Below, piece by piece: positions 48,401-57,400 of a DNA stretch of 64,000 nucleotides. This stretch comes from Vitellaria paradoxa. Lineage: Eukaryota; Streptophyta; Magnoliopsida; Ericales; Sapotaceae. Where the stretch lies: positions 23,038,941 through 23,102,940 of the forward strand of contig CM034236.1 of the NCBI GenBank assembly GCA_019916065.1. Reading direction: 5' to 3'. The translations under genes and the position numbers were made by a program. The notes beneath the pieces are model-generated. The model made no database searches. It was not told where the DNA came from and saw only the letters and a list, made by a program, of their open reading frames with translations. The first letter of the stretch is position 1, and the number at the start of each line of letters is the position of its first letter.

Positions 48401-50696
48401 ACGGGATACGACAATTTTTAAAAATGAGAATACGGACACGACGAAGATACGGCAAAGAAAAAAAATGAAATATATATTTTATTTAAAATATTTTTGAAGA
48501 CAGTATCTATATACTACCAAACATTATATAAATAATAATTATATAGCATGAAAAATACCATTCAATCCATAAATTAATTATTTACAGAATATGTATTAAG
48601 TTATATTTTAATTATTTATAGTTTGACCCTAATTAAATTTTATCATATCAAATTTACCTTTGCATAAAATTTAAAATATTACATTTGAACCTTCGCCGTA
48701 TGTTAAAAATTTTCTTCTCGTATTCTAACCGTACCCTAGTTGTATCTTATGCAAAATAAAAAATAAAGAATCAGGACATGCCACATGACATGTCTGATAC
48801 GTATCTTGGCGCGTCCGATACGTATCCTAGCGCATCCGAGGCATATCCTTGTTCCCAGAGTATCCGATAAGAGTGCGGCACCTAATTTGAAGTGTCTGTG
48901 CTTCATAGTTTGGAATCTCCCTGTTAAAATAAAATACGAAGGAGAATGTAAAATACAAAGAAATACATTAAAAATACACAAGTCACCCCAAGAAGAGCTT
49001 CATGTAAAAAGTGGCCCATGAAAGTAAGGGTGCATGGGAGAAGATGGAAGAAAAAGTATACTAATATATAAAACCTAAGGACGTACGTGTTAAATCTAAT
49101 AATCAGGTTGAATTAGGAGAAAATCGTAAATAATTGGTCAAATTAGTGTAGGAAGTTCAGATGATTTGTGCACAAAATATACCATTCAAAAGTTAACCAT
49201 TTCGATGTACTAGCAAAGGGGGAAGGAGACTAGAAAGGGGAGAAAATTTAGCAATGAGTTAGGGCTTGATTTGGACTAGTGTAAGCAAATGATCAAGAAA
49301 CATAGAGAAGAAAAAATGAAAGAAAAATTACATATTAATTAAGATTAATATTGGCAAGTGTCCACATGGAGAGGGATCGACCGACCAAGGGCCTAGTTGG
49401 GGCATTGCCCTTATTGATTTGGAAAATTACACCAAGACTATTGATTTTGCTCTCATTTACTTATAAATTTTACTTTTATCCCATTGTTATTAAGTTTTTG
49501 CCCCCCTGCTGTTTTATAATTTTGCCCCTATTTACTTTAAAAATGTAATTTTTCCCCACTAATTATAAATTTTAAGTTTGCCCCTACATATGAAGGTTGT
49601 TTTGAATAGCATTTTATCACACATGTAGGATTACTAACACTTCGCTTCAAGTCTAATTATTTGCGGTTGGATGATAATTATTTTTCTTTCTTTTCATAAC
49701 TTTGCTTTCCCATTTCACAATGGGCTTGGTATGCTCCGAGTAAGTGATCATGATATCACACCTTTTGTTCTTGGTGCATATTTTGTAGAATAGGCATTTT
49801 GCTGGATTTATTCCAGTGTGTTTTTAATGGTGTGTTTTGATATCGGATTTGTAAAGGGAAAAGAGAAGAAAGTAAAAGAAAATTAAAAAAAAAAATATTG
49901 AATTTATTCCATGTTTGTTGTTGGCATATAAATTGAAGAGAAAAACAAATAAATGTTTATTAGAATATTTAGTTTTTGTTCAATTAGCCATAAAAAAAGA
50001 ATAATATATAAATTGATTTCAGTTCCCTCGAATGTTCTTTTTCTCAGACATTCTTGATCTAAACAAAGCATAAATGTTTATGGTGTCACCTTTGTGATAA
50101 TTATGTTTTATATCCATGATCTACACACGGGCATTGAAAAGTGACCACTTTTAACTAGAAATGTTTGCTTCTTGTATCTGGGCTTGATTGTGCAAAATTT
50201 ATGTATCCCCTTTCTCTGTAAACAAAGACCTTTTCATGGATCAAGATGCATGGGTAGAATCCTGCAGCTTCTTTTAAACAGGTCCTTTTGCTTTCTGTGT
50301 GAAGAAAATATTGAATAAGAGCTACTGTTGTTTTCAGGTCATAAATCTTCTATTTATGCTCAAATTTTTTATGTTATACGTTTTAACGTAGATAATGCTG
50401 TTATATATATTATATGTATTCATGCACGTGTTTCAAGTTCTTAGAGTTTCCGAATTGCCTCTCTGCTCCGACTGTTTTTTTTTTTTTGGATTAAAGTCTT
50501 CTTGTTAACATCTGCATGTCTTAATTCATGTAAAAACTTGTGTTATATTCAGGAGGAAATTGAGATAGAGGCCAGGTCTTTGCGCGTGGGGAAGGCCATC
50601 GGGGTTGTCAGTGTTGAGCTGAGGAAGAAAACAACGGGGAGAATTATTGCTCAAGGCCGCCATACTAAATACCTCGCTCTGCCCAGTAAATTGTGA
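24248..50696 (+). CDS. Acyl-CoA thioesterase 13-like hotdog protein (three exons)
   Basis: The gene is made of exons 24248-24421, 24575-24718 and 50553-50696 and encodes 153 residues, against 140 in human ACOT13. All junctions fall between codons. Hotdog-fold thioesterases of the PaaI/ACOT13 family hydrolyse acyl-CoA or related thioesters and act as dimers or tetramers. The active-site helix is clear: Asn59, His65-Gly66 and Asp74 in [16 protein letters not shown] line up with Asn50, His56-Gly57 and Asp65 of human ACOT13. Exon 1 has [20 protein letters not shown] and [14 protein letters not shown]; exon 3 has [20 protein letters not shown] and [12 protein letters not shown]. No targeting peptide is obvious, so cytosolic or peroxisomal action is possible. 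A hAT element lies 41 bases upstream and intron 2 is about 25.8 kb. The frame is free of stops, which argues for selection. Splicing over that intron is inferred. Confidence 0.88.
24575..24718 (+). CDS. Thioesterase exon 2 (48 codons), active-site exon
   Basis: The acceptor is GATGAAG|AACACT and the donor CTTGGT|GTGCGT. A donor two bases earlier (CTTG|GTGTGC) would shift the frame and meet a stop in exon 3, so the later one is chosen. The exon ends in SYMDAAYLG. Confidence 0.88.
25943..26083. repeat. 47 bp tandem repeat, three near-identical units
   Basis: A unit beginning tgactaggtttgtgaag occurs at 25943, 25990 and 26037. The first two copies are identical and the third differs near its end, so the expansion is recent. 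Confidence 0.95.
26920..27405. mobile_element. Unclassified insert between copia A RT and RNase H
   Basis: Copia coding sequence can be read up to [15 protein letters not shown] (about 27410) and resumes as IEDYTDAD (about 26880), where normally only some twenty residues intervene. The roughly 480 AT-rich bases between do not belong to copia. They include a C14 plus A9 run at about 27217-27239. I cannot set its ends or class. Confidence 0.5.
27957..28100. repeat. 48 bp triplication inside the copia A RT frame
   Basis: Units start at 27957, 28005 and 28053 with tccccctgagtaataaatyc. On the minus strand each codes 16 residues of the type [15 protein letters not shown], so the frame is kept. 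Copia RT normally has one such motif (EIYMxQPPGF). Confidence 0.95.
28911..30023 (-). mobile_element. 5'-truncated LINE fragment inserted in copia A
   Basis: A T run at 28911-28922 is the poly-A tail on the minus strand. Upstream in that strand, at 29399-29699, lies the reverse-transcriptase zinc-binding domain (zf-RVT) typical of plant L1-type LINEs, with [40 protein letters not shown] and TKATQLGP. Further up, 29813-30016 reads [30 protein letters not shown] and YRIGNGEST, also LINE. The RT and endonuclease parts are absent, as expected for incomplete reverse transcription. The flanking copia has lost about twenty codons at the insertion point. I could not find a clean target duplication. 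Confidence 0.8.
31371..31678. repeat. Insert in copia A gag position, with 58 bp units in triplicate
   Basis: Between the zinc knuckle and the primer site, gag is replaced by noncoding sequence. The first part starts tgttaagaag after a gatacca (primer-site-like on the minus strand) and contains gatgtgggacaact, so it looks like a second degraded LTR of TRIM type. It is followed by three units of 58 bases starting gttggccygcatggac at 31505, 31563 and 31621. Confidence 0.65.
31995..32327 (+). CDS. Uncharacterised ORF in the non-autonomous copia
   Basis: A 110-codon frame starts just after the primer site ([19 protein letters not shown]). I recognise no domain. It is rich in Arg, Gly and Glu and contains a repeated LDGVK/RLSMEQ-like phrasing that reflects DNA repeats (tctcgatggagc occurs several times). 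Its end runs into the TRIM LTR. It may be gag-leader sequence or filler and is probably not a functional protein. Confidence 0.25.
   Translation: MTILGGRLKTDLVGLHGDSRWSEKNPRRLSMEQGCRRAHYMEALDGVKRGWFSIIGVCDEKIQKPMVKSVLESQVDQIGRWEGGEQGSMHGSHIRERLLGTCVKVEYYIE
32287..32517 (+). mobile_element. TRIM-type LTR with its own primer site
   Basis: The 231 bases start TGTTAGGAACATGTGTGAAA and end GACTCCCAACA. Two bases later TGGTATTAGAGTTAGG (32520-32535) is an initiator-Met primer-site variant. This is the usual LTR and primer arrangement of plant TRIM elements. There is no second TRIM LTR, and copia RNase H begins right after the primer site. Confidence 0.7.
32536..32990 (+). pseudogene. Copia RNase H tail in the non-autonomous element
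   Basis: Directly after the TRIM primer site the frame reads the last part of copia RNase [19 protein letters not shown], then [20 protein letters not shown] and, after a frame break, [15 protein letters not shown]. The catalytic ESEYR and the C-terminal LADLLTK motif are kept, but a frameshift near 32750-32760 separates them. The first half of the domain is missing. It is closely related to the RNase H of copia A ([17 protein letters not shown]). Confidence 0.85.
33291..34192. other. Intronic spacer between copia A and copia B
   Basis: AT-rich with poly-T/A runs and a duplicated ctcccccttctccacaac phrase near 34060-34100. I see no gene or element ends. Confidence 0.5.
34450..38580 (-). pseudogene. 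Copia B gag-pol remnant
   Basis: From 38573 downward: a gag N-terminus ([20 protein letters not shown], then [12 protein letters not shown]), and a protease with gag-pre-integrase segment at 37592-37167 ([12 protein letters not shown] in place of the usual [20 protein letters not shown]). Integrase traces follow. RT is split: [11 protein letters not shown] at about 35620 and [15 protein letters not shown] at 35376. RNase H at 34960 has [20 protein letters not shown] and a [19 protein letters not shown] motif. A 55 bp tandem duplication disrupts the end. Numerous frameshifts and stops make it non-functional. Confidence 0.85.
34592..34701. repeat. 55 bp tandem duplication in copia B RNase H
   Basis: A unit starting aacttaattatcacagtgca occurs at 34592 and again at 34647 with two or three differences. 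Confidence 0.95.
39179..39552 (+). mobile_element. Solo LTR, 374 bp, in copia B leader
   Basis: The termini are TGATGTGG and CTACATCA, a short inverted repeat with TG and CA ends. The flanks are CATAC (39174-39178) and CATAC (39553-39557), an exact 5 bp duplication. The body has an AT-rich first half and a ctctctc-rich end. No primer site or internal region is present. Confidence 0.88.
39631..41907 (+). mobile_element. Short Ty3/gypsy element with two LTRs and gag remnant only
   Basis: The LTRs (39631-40342 and 41367-41907) share tgttagtgacaaagtggcaa-type and ttcttaggcactctaraata-type stretches. The primer site TGGTATCAGAGTCGAGG is at 40345-40361. The internal part is only about 1 kb and shows gag similarity and no pol. 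The 5' LTR carries an extra duplication of its agaagattgtag...cactctaa segment and is longer than the 3' LTR. I found no convincing target duplication, so one end may be misplaced. It lies in the leader of copia B, sense to the thioesterase gene. Confidence 0.8.
40440..40860 (+). pseudogene. Gypsy gag remnant
   Basis: A frame from about 40520 reads [20 protein letters not shown], then [20 protein letters not shown] and after a stop [15 protein letters not shown]. This matches the central capsid region of plant Ty3/gypsy gag (YVKEF, LxMFMDGLKPWA, AxAVAESLIEF). The N-terminal part and zinc knuckle are not seen. Two or more stops break it. Confidence 0.7.
42297..43901 (-). mobile_element. Copia element C, 5' fragment (LTR plus gag)
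   Basis: On the minus strand a 158 bp LTR (43744-43901, TG at its left and CA at its right end in plus reading) is followed by the primer site TGGTATCAGAGCAAG (43743 downward) and by gag. No second LTR is found. The gag-side sequence runs into the right target duplication of copia B, so copia B probably landed in or beside this element. Pol is absent. Confidence 0.75.
42591..43301 (-). pseudogene. Copia C gag (UBN2-type), broken
   Basis: The frame at 43301-43083 reads [20 protein letters not shown] and [18 protein letters not shown], the copia gag N-terminal motif. After a break, 42875-42591 reads [20 protein letters not shown], then [14 protein letters not shown] and [13 protein letters not shown], the central UBN2 region. 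The zinc knuckle is not reached. Stops separate the two parts. Confidence 0.85.
44430..44850 (-). pseudogene. Endogenous pararetrovirus fragment, inverted piece
   Basis: A 103-codon minus-strand frame (44747-44436) reads [19 protein letters not shown] and [18 protein letters not shown], with related sequence continuing upstream to about 44850. It resembles the polyprotein of endogenous plant caulimovirids (Florendovirus-like), in my reading the non-pol part. Adjacent pieces run in the opposite direction. It is a broken genomic relic. Confidence in the exact virus genus is low. Confidence 0.5.
44845..45260 (+). pseudogene. Endogenous pararetrovirus RT/RNase H fragments, rearranged
   Basis: Two plus-strand pieces are visible. 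At about 44850-45050 an RNase H tail reads [17 protein letters not shown] and ends at a stop. At about 45110-45240 the junction of RT and RNase H reads [20 protein letters not shown], a motif typical of caulimovirid reverse transcriptases. In an intact genome the second piece would come before the first, so the order is shuffled or two copies are juxtaposed. The frame changes after GAS. Both pieces are short and broken. Confidence 0.65.
45240..45910 (+). pseudogene. Endogenous pararetrovirus non-pol fragment with coiled coil
   Basis: The frame to 45523 contains a likely coiled coil ([15 protein letters not shown]) followed by a charged linker. After a stop, 45700-45880 reads [20 protein letters not shown] and [12 protein letters not shown]. 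The style and the neighbouring RT piece suggest caulimovirid structural sequence; I cannot assign a specific protein. Stops and frame breaks separate the parts. Confidence 0.45.
46081..46148. repeat. 34 bp tandem duplication
   Basis: The unit ggaagaaaattattaaagat... is present at 46081 and 46115 with one difference. Confidence 0.95.
46150..47950. other. Intronic stretch without recognised gene
   Basis: Short ORFs only. A piece near 46590-46670 on the plus strand reads FWGGIESE, faintly like the LINE motif FxWGG, but I cannot extend it. A cttctt microsatellite lies at about 47669-47693. Confidence 0.4.
47960..48185. repeat. 113 bp tandem duplication, diverged
   Basis: Copies at 47960-48072 and 48073-48185 share ggataggc, ctactctggctygattt and aattgattagctrgatgggtg, with roughly one difference in seven bases. 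The duplication is old. Confidence 0.85.
48368..48908. mobile_element. Non-autonomous TIR element (hAT-like MITE)
   Basis: The left end ctatggagtacggatacaga pairs with the reversed right end ctatgaagcacagacac, and both halves are rich in ggatacg/cgtatcc words in opposite orientation. The flanks tttggat (48361-48367) and tttggaat (48909-48916) suggest a 7-8 bp duplication, as in hAT elements. It has no transposase. The centre is AT-rich. Confidence 0.65.
48917..50475. other. 3' part of intron 2, no element recognised
   Basis: AT-rich spacer sequence without LTR pairs, TIRs or coding motifs that I can see. Confidence 0.5.
50553..50696 (+). CDS. Thioesterase exon 3 (47 codons and stop)
   Basis: The acceptor is TTATATTCAG|GAGGAA, preceded at 50475-50487 by a long T tract. 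The exon reads [20 protein letters not shown] to ALPSKL and stop. It holds the last strands of the hotdog fold. Confidence 0.88.
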   Translation, partial: EEIEIEARSLRVGKAIGVVSVELRKKTTGRIIAQGRHTKYLALPSKL

Positions 50697-51640
50697 GAGT
50701 GGTGTCAGTTTTTGGAGTGTGCGTGTGTATCAGGACAGCCTTGTATTCATAGTTTCTCTTTTGGACCCCATAATGTGTAGTTTTCAACGGGCATGAATTT
50801 ACTGAAAGAATGTGATTTCATAATTTGATTGAACCCCAATGAAAATGTGAAAACTATTCACTAAAATTGTTTGAGTTGGAGCTTGAATTAGGACATCTCT
50901 AGCAGTTTCTTTAAATAGATTTGTTAATATATATTAAAACTACTATTTTATTTTACAGTTTTCTTATTCAATTGACTCTTCAGCGGCTTTCCTAAATTAT
51001 TTCCCATTGCACTAAAGTGTATAAGAAATATTAAAATAATAATTTAGGGAAGCTAGGGTCAGCCTTAGATGTAGAGGTTCATTTTCGTTGATTCTAACTT
51101 GTGGAAGCAAACAAAGAATTTGCTGAAGAATAAAAATTGATTATTCTCTGCGCGGGGATAAAAAATACTTTCGCGCTTTATCATCATGTCACTTGAACTC
51201 ATATGAGAAAGCCTGTAAAAGAGGGAAACATGAAAGAAAATAGTCGGAGAGACTCTCCGACCAGGGGTTTTCTAATAATTAAGCCAATAAAGGCTAGATG
51301 GAATCAGTGCGTGGCATGTTAGAGTTTAGTTGATAATAATGAGTGTATTTACTTAGTGCATCTTGCTAACTATTTATAAACTGAGAGAATGAATAAAATA
51401 ATAAAGTTATGAGTGGATAATAACATTAATATATTCCTCTTAAATATATTAACGGTTTATTTTGCATTAAATATCTATCACTTTGTATTCAATGCTTTTG
51501 TAAATTTCAGAGTGATAAGTATGATGAGACATTTGAACATTTCAAATGTTACTTCATGTCTGCCACTAGGGAAGTAACGAATTAACTGAACTAACAATAT
51601 TGTAATAAATGAAATGAATTTAGTGTAATACCACATTTGC
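50697..51640 (+). other. 3' flank of the thioesterase gene
   Basis: Probable 3' UTR follows the stop. No exact AATAAA lies close; AATGAAA at about 50838 is the nearest weak signal. I see nothing further up to 51640. Confidence 0.4.
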
Positions 51641-52099
51641 AATTGCATTTAAACTAATCTTTATATATCTTACTGTAAGGCTGAATTGATAAGGTTGGGA
51701 ATGAGATATGCTCGGGGCCGAGCTCGTACTTGCTCGATGTATTTGTGCTCGGGAATGATGCCACGTATCTAGTATAATTTTTGTACTAATATTATGCTCC
51801 ACTTTGGTTGAGATAACTTGTTACCCGAGTAGAGTAAGATTTTGAATTTTGAAAATATATCTTTTAATTATAAAAATCTTTTCAAATCCCTACCTTTTTG
51901 CCTTTTTGATGACGTGGCTTATCATTACTAGTTTATGCTCTGTCGCATTAATGACATGTAAGGCATCTTCTTAGCTTTAGTACATGTCATATTTATTATC
52001 ATAATGAAACCCTGGGCACCCCCTTGGCTTTCTTATCAAAGTCTATTCAATTTCAGTAACTTTTAATTACCTTTTTGCTGCCATTTTGTCTGTTGGCTT

Positions 52100-53130
52100 C
52101 ACTTGCAAGCTCTTTAGCTTGCATATAAATACCTTTCACTTACCATTAGTATCCTTTTTCAAAACCTTCAAACTCTTAATCTCCTCTACTTCATCTTTGC
52201 AACTTAAGCAATTTCAAAGCTTTCTCACCAGAGTTTAATTTTCTCTAGTGAAATTTAGGAATTTTTCCGAGTCATTCTCTTAGGATTCCGTTTCATCTCA
52301 TTTTTTTTTTCTCCTTTGAAGAAATGGGTGGGCTCTTTGATGAACTAAGGGATGAAGATAACATAGTAATATTTAGACAGGCACACGACATGCCTGCCAA
52401 TGTATAAATTAGACTCCCTCATAAAAGGAATGCTTAGGTTGGAGTAGAGTCTCCTGCTATAGCTATTATAGAGGGTGGCCTTAGGTTCCTAGTGAACACC
52501 TTTTCAAAGGAGGTTATGTTTAGGCTTAGCGTTTCACCCAGAATAGTGTGCCACAACTTTTATAGGATAGTTAATAAGTTCACCATATTAATCAAATGCA
52601 TAATGTAAACATGGGGTTCAGGATTTGTTTTACTGTTATAACATTCAAAAGGTTAGGAGAGATCAAAATAAATGGCATCTAAAGTCCTAACCTGATAGAA
52701 CATTAGTGCACATGCCCTTGGACAACATCAAAGGGTTAAAGGAAGATGTGTGTGTAGTTTCGGGTAGCTGGATGTCTAGACTCGGTGAGAACCCCGAATT
52801 TCAGATCCCTCTTGCGGCTTGGGCCCAGGTCGGCTGATTTTGTGCAACAGTTCATCGACATCCATAGCTTTCATTTCTTGGAAGGCTATGAGTAGCAATT
52901 GCTAAGGTTGGAGTGGAGACTTCCTTGGATACCTTCAAAAATATGGAGTGGCCTAACCCTGACGGAGAGGAATAACTCTTTAGCTTTGAGAGGTCTCTAG
53001 ATACTCCATTTCCCAGAGAAAGAATAGGGAACGGGGCTGAGGTTGAAGATACTACTGAACGAGATAATAGTTAAGTAGCCTCAGGTTCTAACCCCTCAGA
53101 GATGTTCCTGCTTGAAGGCTAGCTATTTTC
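52100..53130 (+). pseudogene. Antisense ORF of the gypsy element (Transposase_28-like)
   Basis: A TATA-like catataaatacc near 52120 precedes ATG at 52324 (MGGLFDELRDEDNIVIFRQA). Downstream, after a stop, the phrase AIIEGGLRFLVNTFSKEVMF, then RIVCHNFYRIVNKF, resembles the putative gypsy-type transposon domain (Transposase_28, PF04195). Its role in any element is unknown. It runs opposite to pol. Several stops break it. Confidence 0.45.
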
Positions 53131-53725
53131 TGTTCCTTTTGTAGCTTGTTTTTCATTACTTTTTTACCCAAAAAAAAAAAAAAAAAATTTCAATATTATA
53201 ACTTGTAAGCAAAAATTGAATGAGTGAAAATTTCTTTTTTATCAATGAATTTGTTGTCAACTTGCTTTGATTGCTTTGAATGCTTTAATTGATAGCTTTC
53301 TTTAATGAACTTGCACTTAAGTAAATTTCAGTAGAAAGCGAATATCCATGAGAATGACCGTTGAAAAATGTTAAATTCTTAAAACTTGTGGACATCAATG
53401 ATTTTATAGAAAAGGCCCCAATCTCGATTGCTCTGGTCAGGGTATTACTTTAAATAATGAAATCTTCCTAAGCAAAACTGTTATGGTCAGGGAAATGTAC
53501 TCGACCACCCTAAGTGGGAGTGAAGAGTGATTGAGTCTAACAACTCAAGATAGTTTCAAAAGTCTTTAACTTACTTTGTGCCAGATTGAGAATAGTCCTT
53601 TTGTGCAATCAACCAAGTATGCTTTGGTCAAGACAGTGAACTTAATAATCAAGCCTAATAGCTTGAAAAAGCCTGGCCTAAAGGATAGTTCGACTCGGCT
53701 ATCTTAGAGAAAGGATCAAGATTTA

Positions 53726-53863
53726 GGTGTCAACGACGAGGTTTAAGCCAGTTGGACGATAATCCTTGTTTGGTGTCAACGCTTAGGTCTAAGTTAGTTG
53801 GATGGTAATCCTTGTGTAGTGCTAACAACCAAGTCTAATCCAGTCAAATGATAATCCTTTTTA
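53726..53863. repeat. 46 bp tandem repeat, three diverged units
   Basis: Units beginning ggtgtcaacg or agtgctaac at 53726, 53772 and 53818 each end in gataatcctt-like sequence. They lie between pol and the probable 3' end of the gypsy element. Confidence 0.85.
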
Positions 53864-54439
53864 ACTACAATCGTTAACGAATAGACAATGGCTTTAAGTA
53901 GAAACTCATTTTTTGTATTGCTTTATTGAATAATTACATTTGATCAACAACAAAACATACCTTTAGATACTTTTCAGACAGAGAAGAACTTCAAATAAGT
54001 TGCATTCCATGGTTTTTTTACTGGTCTTTGTTTTAAGTCTGTCAATCAATAGGCACCATTTCCTAGCACTTTTGACACTTGGAAAGGTCGTTCCCAATTA
54101 GACCCAAACTTGCCCCCTGTTGGATCTTTCTTACCCCCAAGAGCTTCCTTAAGATAAGATCACCTACCTTGAACTCTCTTGACTTGACCTTTTTATTGAA
54201 CTTCCTCTGCATCTCCTACTAATAAGTTGCTAATCTGATTGTAGCTGATTCCCATTTCTCATCAATTAGGTCTAGGTTCACCTCCATTACATCATTTTCC
54301 CATTGGTGAAAGGCAGGTGTTCAAATGGTGGGCATGTTGACCTCTGTTAGAATTACAACCTTCATCCCACAAGTTAGGGAAAACAGAGTCTCGCTAGTTG
54401 ATCTTCTTGGGGTAATTTTTTAGGTCTATAGAACCATTG

Positions 54440-57400
54440 GCAGCTCTTCAACCTATTTCCCCTTTGCAGCTTCAAGCTTCTTCTTAATGTCACTCAAAAT
54501 GATCTTGTTGGAGACTTCAGCTTGTCCATTGGTTTTATGATAGGCAGATGATGAATAAATGTTCTCGATTCTATATCTCAAATAATAGTCCTTTAATGAA
54601 AAGCTGTCGAATTGCATTCCATTGTTAGGAATGAGAGTTCGAGGGATGCTATACCTTATGATAATGTTCTTTAGATGAATCAAATAGTGTCAGCATCTTT
54701 GATTTAGGTCACAGGCTCCACTTCCACCTACTTAGTAAAGTAATCCACGCCGACCATCAGCCATTTCCTATTCTTAGTAGTAGTAGGTAATGGCCTGAGT
54801 ATATTAAGACCCCATTATGTGAATGGCATGGACTGGTCAAAGGATTGAGTTTCCAAGCAGGTTGATATGAAATAGGGGAGAACTTCTGACATTTTTTGCA
54901 TCTACAAATGTAAGCTTGGCCTTTTTTTTTTAATTTATATTTGTGGCCACCTATAGCCCTAAGTTATAGCTCCGTGTGCCAACGACCTGCCCCCAATGTG
55001 TGCTCCACAGATTCGTTCATGTATTTCATATAGAAAATCTTGAACTCTGTTAGGTTAAACACAAAGAAGATAGGGCCTAAGAAGGACCTTTTATAAAGCT
55101 TTCCATCAGGTGAGAGCCAAAATCTTGTTGCCTTCATTCTGAACTTTCTCGCTTGTACTTTGTCTTCGAGAAAAGAGCTATTCTTAAGATATATAATAAT
55201 TGGATCCATCCAACAAGGACTTTGAGCAGTGTAGCCCACTTCTTTGGGTTTTGTTACACTAGGCTTTTCTAATACCTCTATGAATACCGTATCAGTAAGC
55301 CTAGTGTAAGGAGATGCTGCTAAGGTAGCCAAAGCATTTGCATGAGCATTATGGTTGCTTCTAATTAATTCAATTTCGGTCACATTGAACCCCTCTAGCT
55401 TTCGTTTAGAAAGAGTCAAGTACTCAGCAATCCTTTTCTTTCGTGCTGCACACTTACATTTCAGTTGATTAGCCACAAGCTAAAAGTCTATCTTGATCGA
55501 GATATTCTGAGCAAAGAGGTGCTGAGCAACATCTAATCTAGCCAAAAGTACATCATACTCGATTTCATCGTTGGTAGCTTAAAAATTCAGCTTAATGGCA
55601 TACTTAATTGTCACCCCATTTGGCATTATTAGAACAACTTTAACCCCAACACTCTTCTTGGATGAAGAACCATCCATCTCTATTTGCTAAGACCGGGTTA
55701 CCACTTCTAATTTAGAACTAATTTGCACTTACCACACCTCTTGCTCTTGTTCGGGAGCTAGAGGAGTAAACTCAGTTACAAAATCAACAAGGACTAGTGC
55801 TTTTATTGCTATTTAAGAGACAAAGTTGATGTCAAACACCCCTAAGATGACCAACCATTTCTTCATTCTGCCATTACTATCAACTTTTTTCAACATTTGG
55901 CCAATTGACTGCTTGGTCATCACTTAGAGGGTGTGAGTATAGAAGCAATGAGCTAGCTTTCTTGACACCATCACTAATGCCAAGGTAAACTTTTTTTGGG
56001 AGAGATATCTCCATTCTAACCCCTATAGAGTTTTGCTTGCATAGTAGAAGGGCTTATACTTTGAATCATCTTCATCAATCTACACAGCACTAATGATGTG
56101 TTTTGAAATTACTAAATAGAGTTGAAGAATGTCCTTTAGCTGGGGAGTTAATAAGATATGTACAGTTGTTAGGTACTCGTTTAGTTTGGCTAGTGCTCGA
56201 TTAGCTTCCTCGTCTTAGATCATCTTTTTTGCCCCCATTAAGAGTTTGAAGAACGATCATCACTTATCTGAAGCTTGGCTAATGAATTTGTTAAGTGCAA
56301 CAACCATCGCAGTAAACTTTTGACCTCTTTATTTGTTCTCAGGTTAGTGATCTCTTGAATTGCTTTGATCTGGTTGAGGTTGGCTTCAATACCCTTTTTG
56401 ATGACCAAGTGTTGTAGAAACTTGCTTAAGCTAACACCAAAGACACACTTGACGACATTCAGCTTCAAGCTATATTCATAAAGAATAGTGAACACATGCT
56501 GTAGATCTTGAATATGGTTCTCAGCTTCCTTACTCTTTACCGCCATATCACCAATGTAAACCTTCATTGTCTAGCTGAGATCATCTTTGAACATCTTTGT
56601 CACCAGCCTTTGATAAGTCATTTTAGTATTTTGGAGACCGAAAGGAATCACCTTATAACAGTAAATTCCCCTTAAAGTGATGAATGAGGTCTTCTCCTCT
56701 ATCTGGTTGGTGTATTGGAATTTGGTGATATCCTTAGTAAGCATCTAAGAAAAACATCCTGGAGCTTCCTACAATTGAATCCATAAGCTGATCAATCTTA
56801 GGAAGTGGAAATGGATTATTCAGACATGTTTTGTTCAAGTCTATATAATCAATACAGATCTTCTCCTTCCCATTTTTTTTTTTTTACCACCACCATGTTG
56901 GTTAGCCATCCAAGGTATGACACTTCTCAAACAACTTCAGCTTCCAGTAGCCTTTCTACCTTTTCAATGATTGCCTCTGCATGTTGGAGAGTAGATCTCA
57001 TCGCCTTTTGTACCACAGGTTTCACACAGGGTTAATATTTAATTTATGACTCATAATTTTGGGATGAATACCTAACATTTCTTGAGGAGTCCAAGCAGAG
57101 GTGCCAATATTTTTTAGGAGTATCTTGGGTAGTTTTAACTTTTCAGCTGTTCCCAAGTTAGACCAGATAAGAAGGAATCGATCTTCCATCACTAGGCCAA
57201 TGTTGACTATCTCCAATTCTTCTACCATTCTCTTCTCTGGATTACCCTTAACATGATCTATGTTGTGCACATCTTCTAGTAGCTCTGTCAGCTGCACTTG
57301 CTCGAGTAGGATTTTAGACTTCAGGGCTATAGAGAAACACTTCTTTGAGATGTTTTGGTCCCCCTACTCTCTATAACTTCATCCTATACGGGAACTTCAA

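Larger units (their letters stand above)
24719..50552 (+). other. Giant intron 2 (25.8 kb), retrotransposon nest
   Basis: The intron starts GTGCGT and ends TTCAG. Most of it is accounted for by three copia elements, a LINE fragment, a gypsy element, solo and TRIM LTRs, pararetrovirus fragments and a TIR element. Unassigned pieces include 24719-25940, 33291-34192, 43902-44430, 46150-47950 and 48917-50552, in which I see no gene. The large coding elements are antisense to the gene, so their poly(A) signals would not be read in the host transcript. Confidence 0.8.

Noticed and set aside
50497..50552. Alternative acceptor after TTAAAG with open frame into exon 3
   Set aside because: It would only fit the phase 1 donor and would insert residues not typical of the family. 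TATATTCAG|GAG is better.
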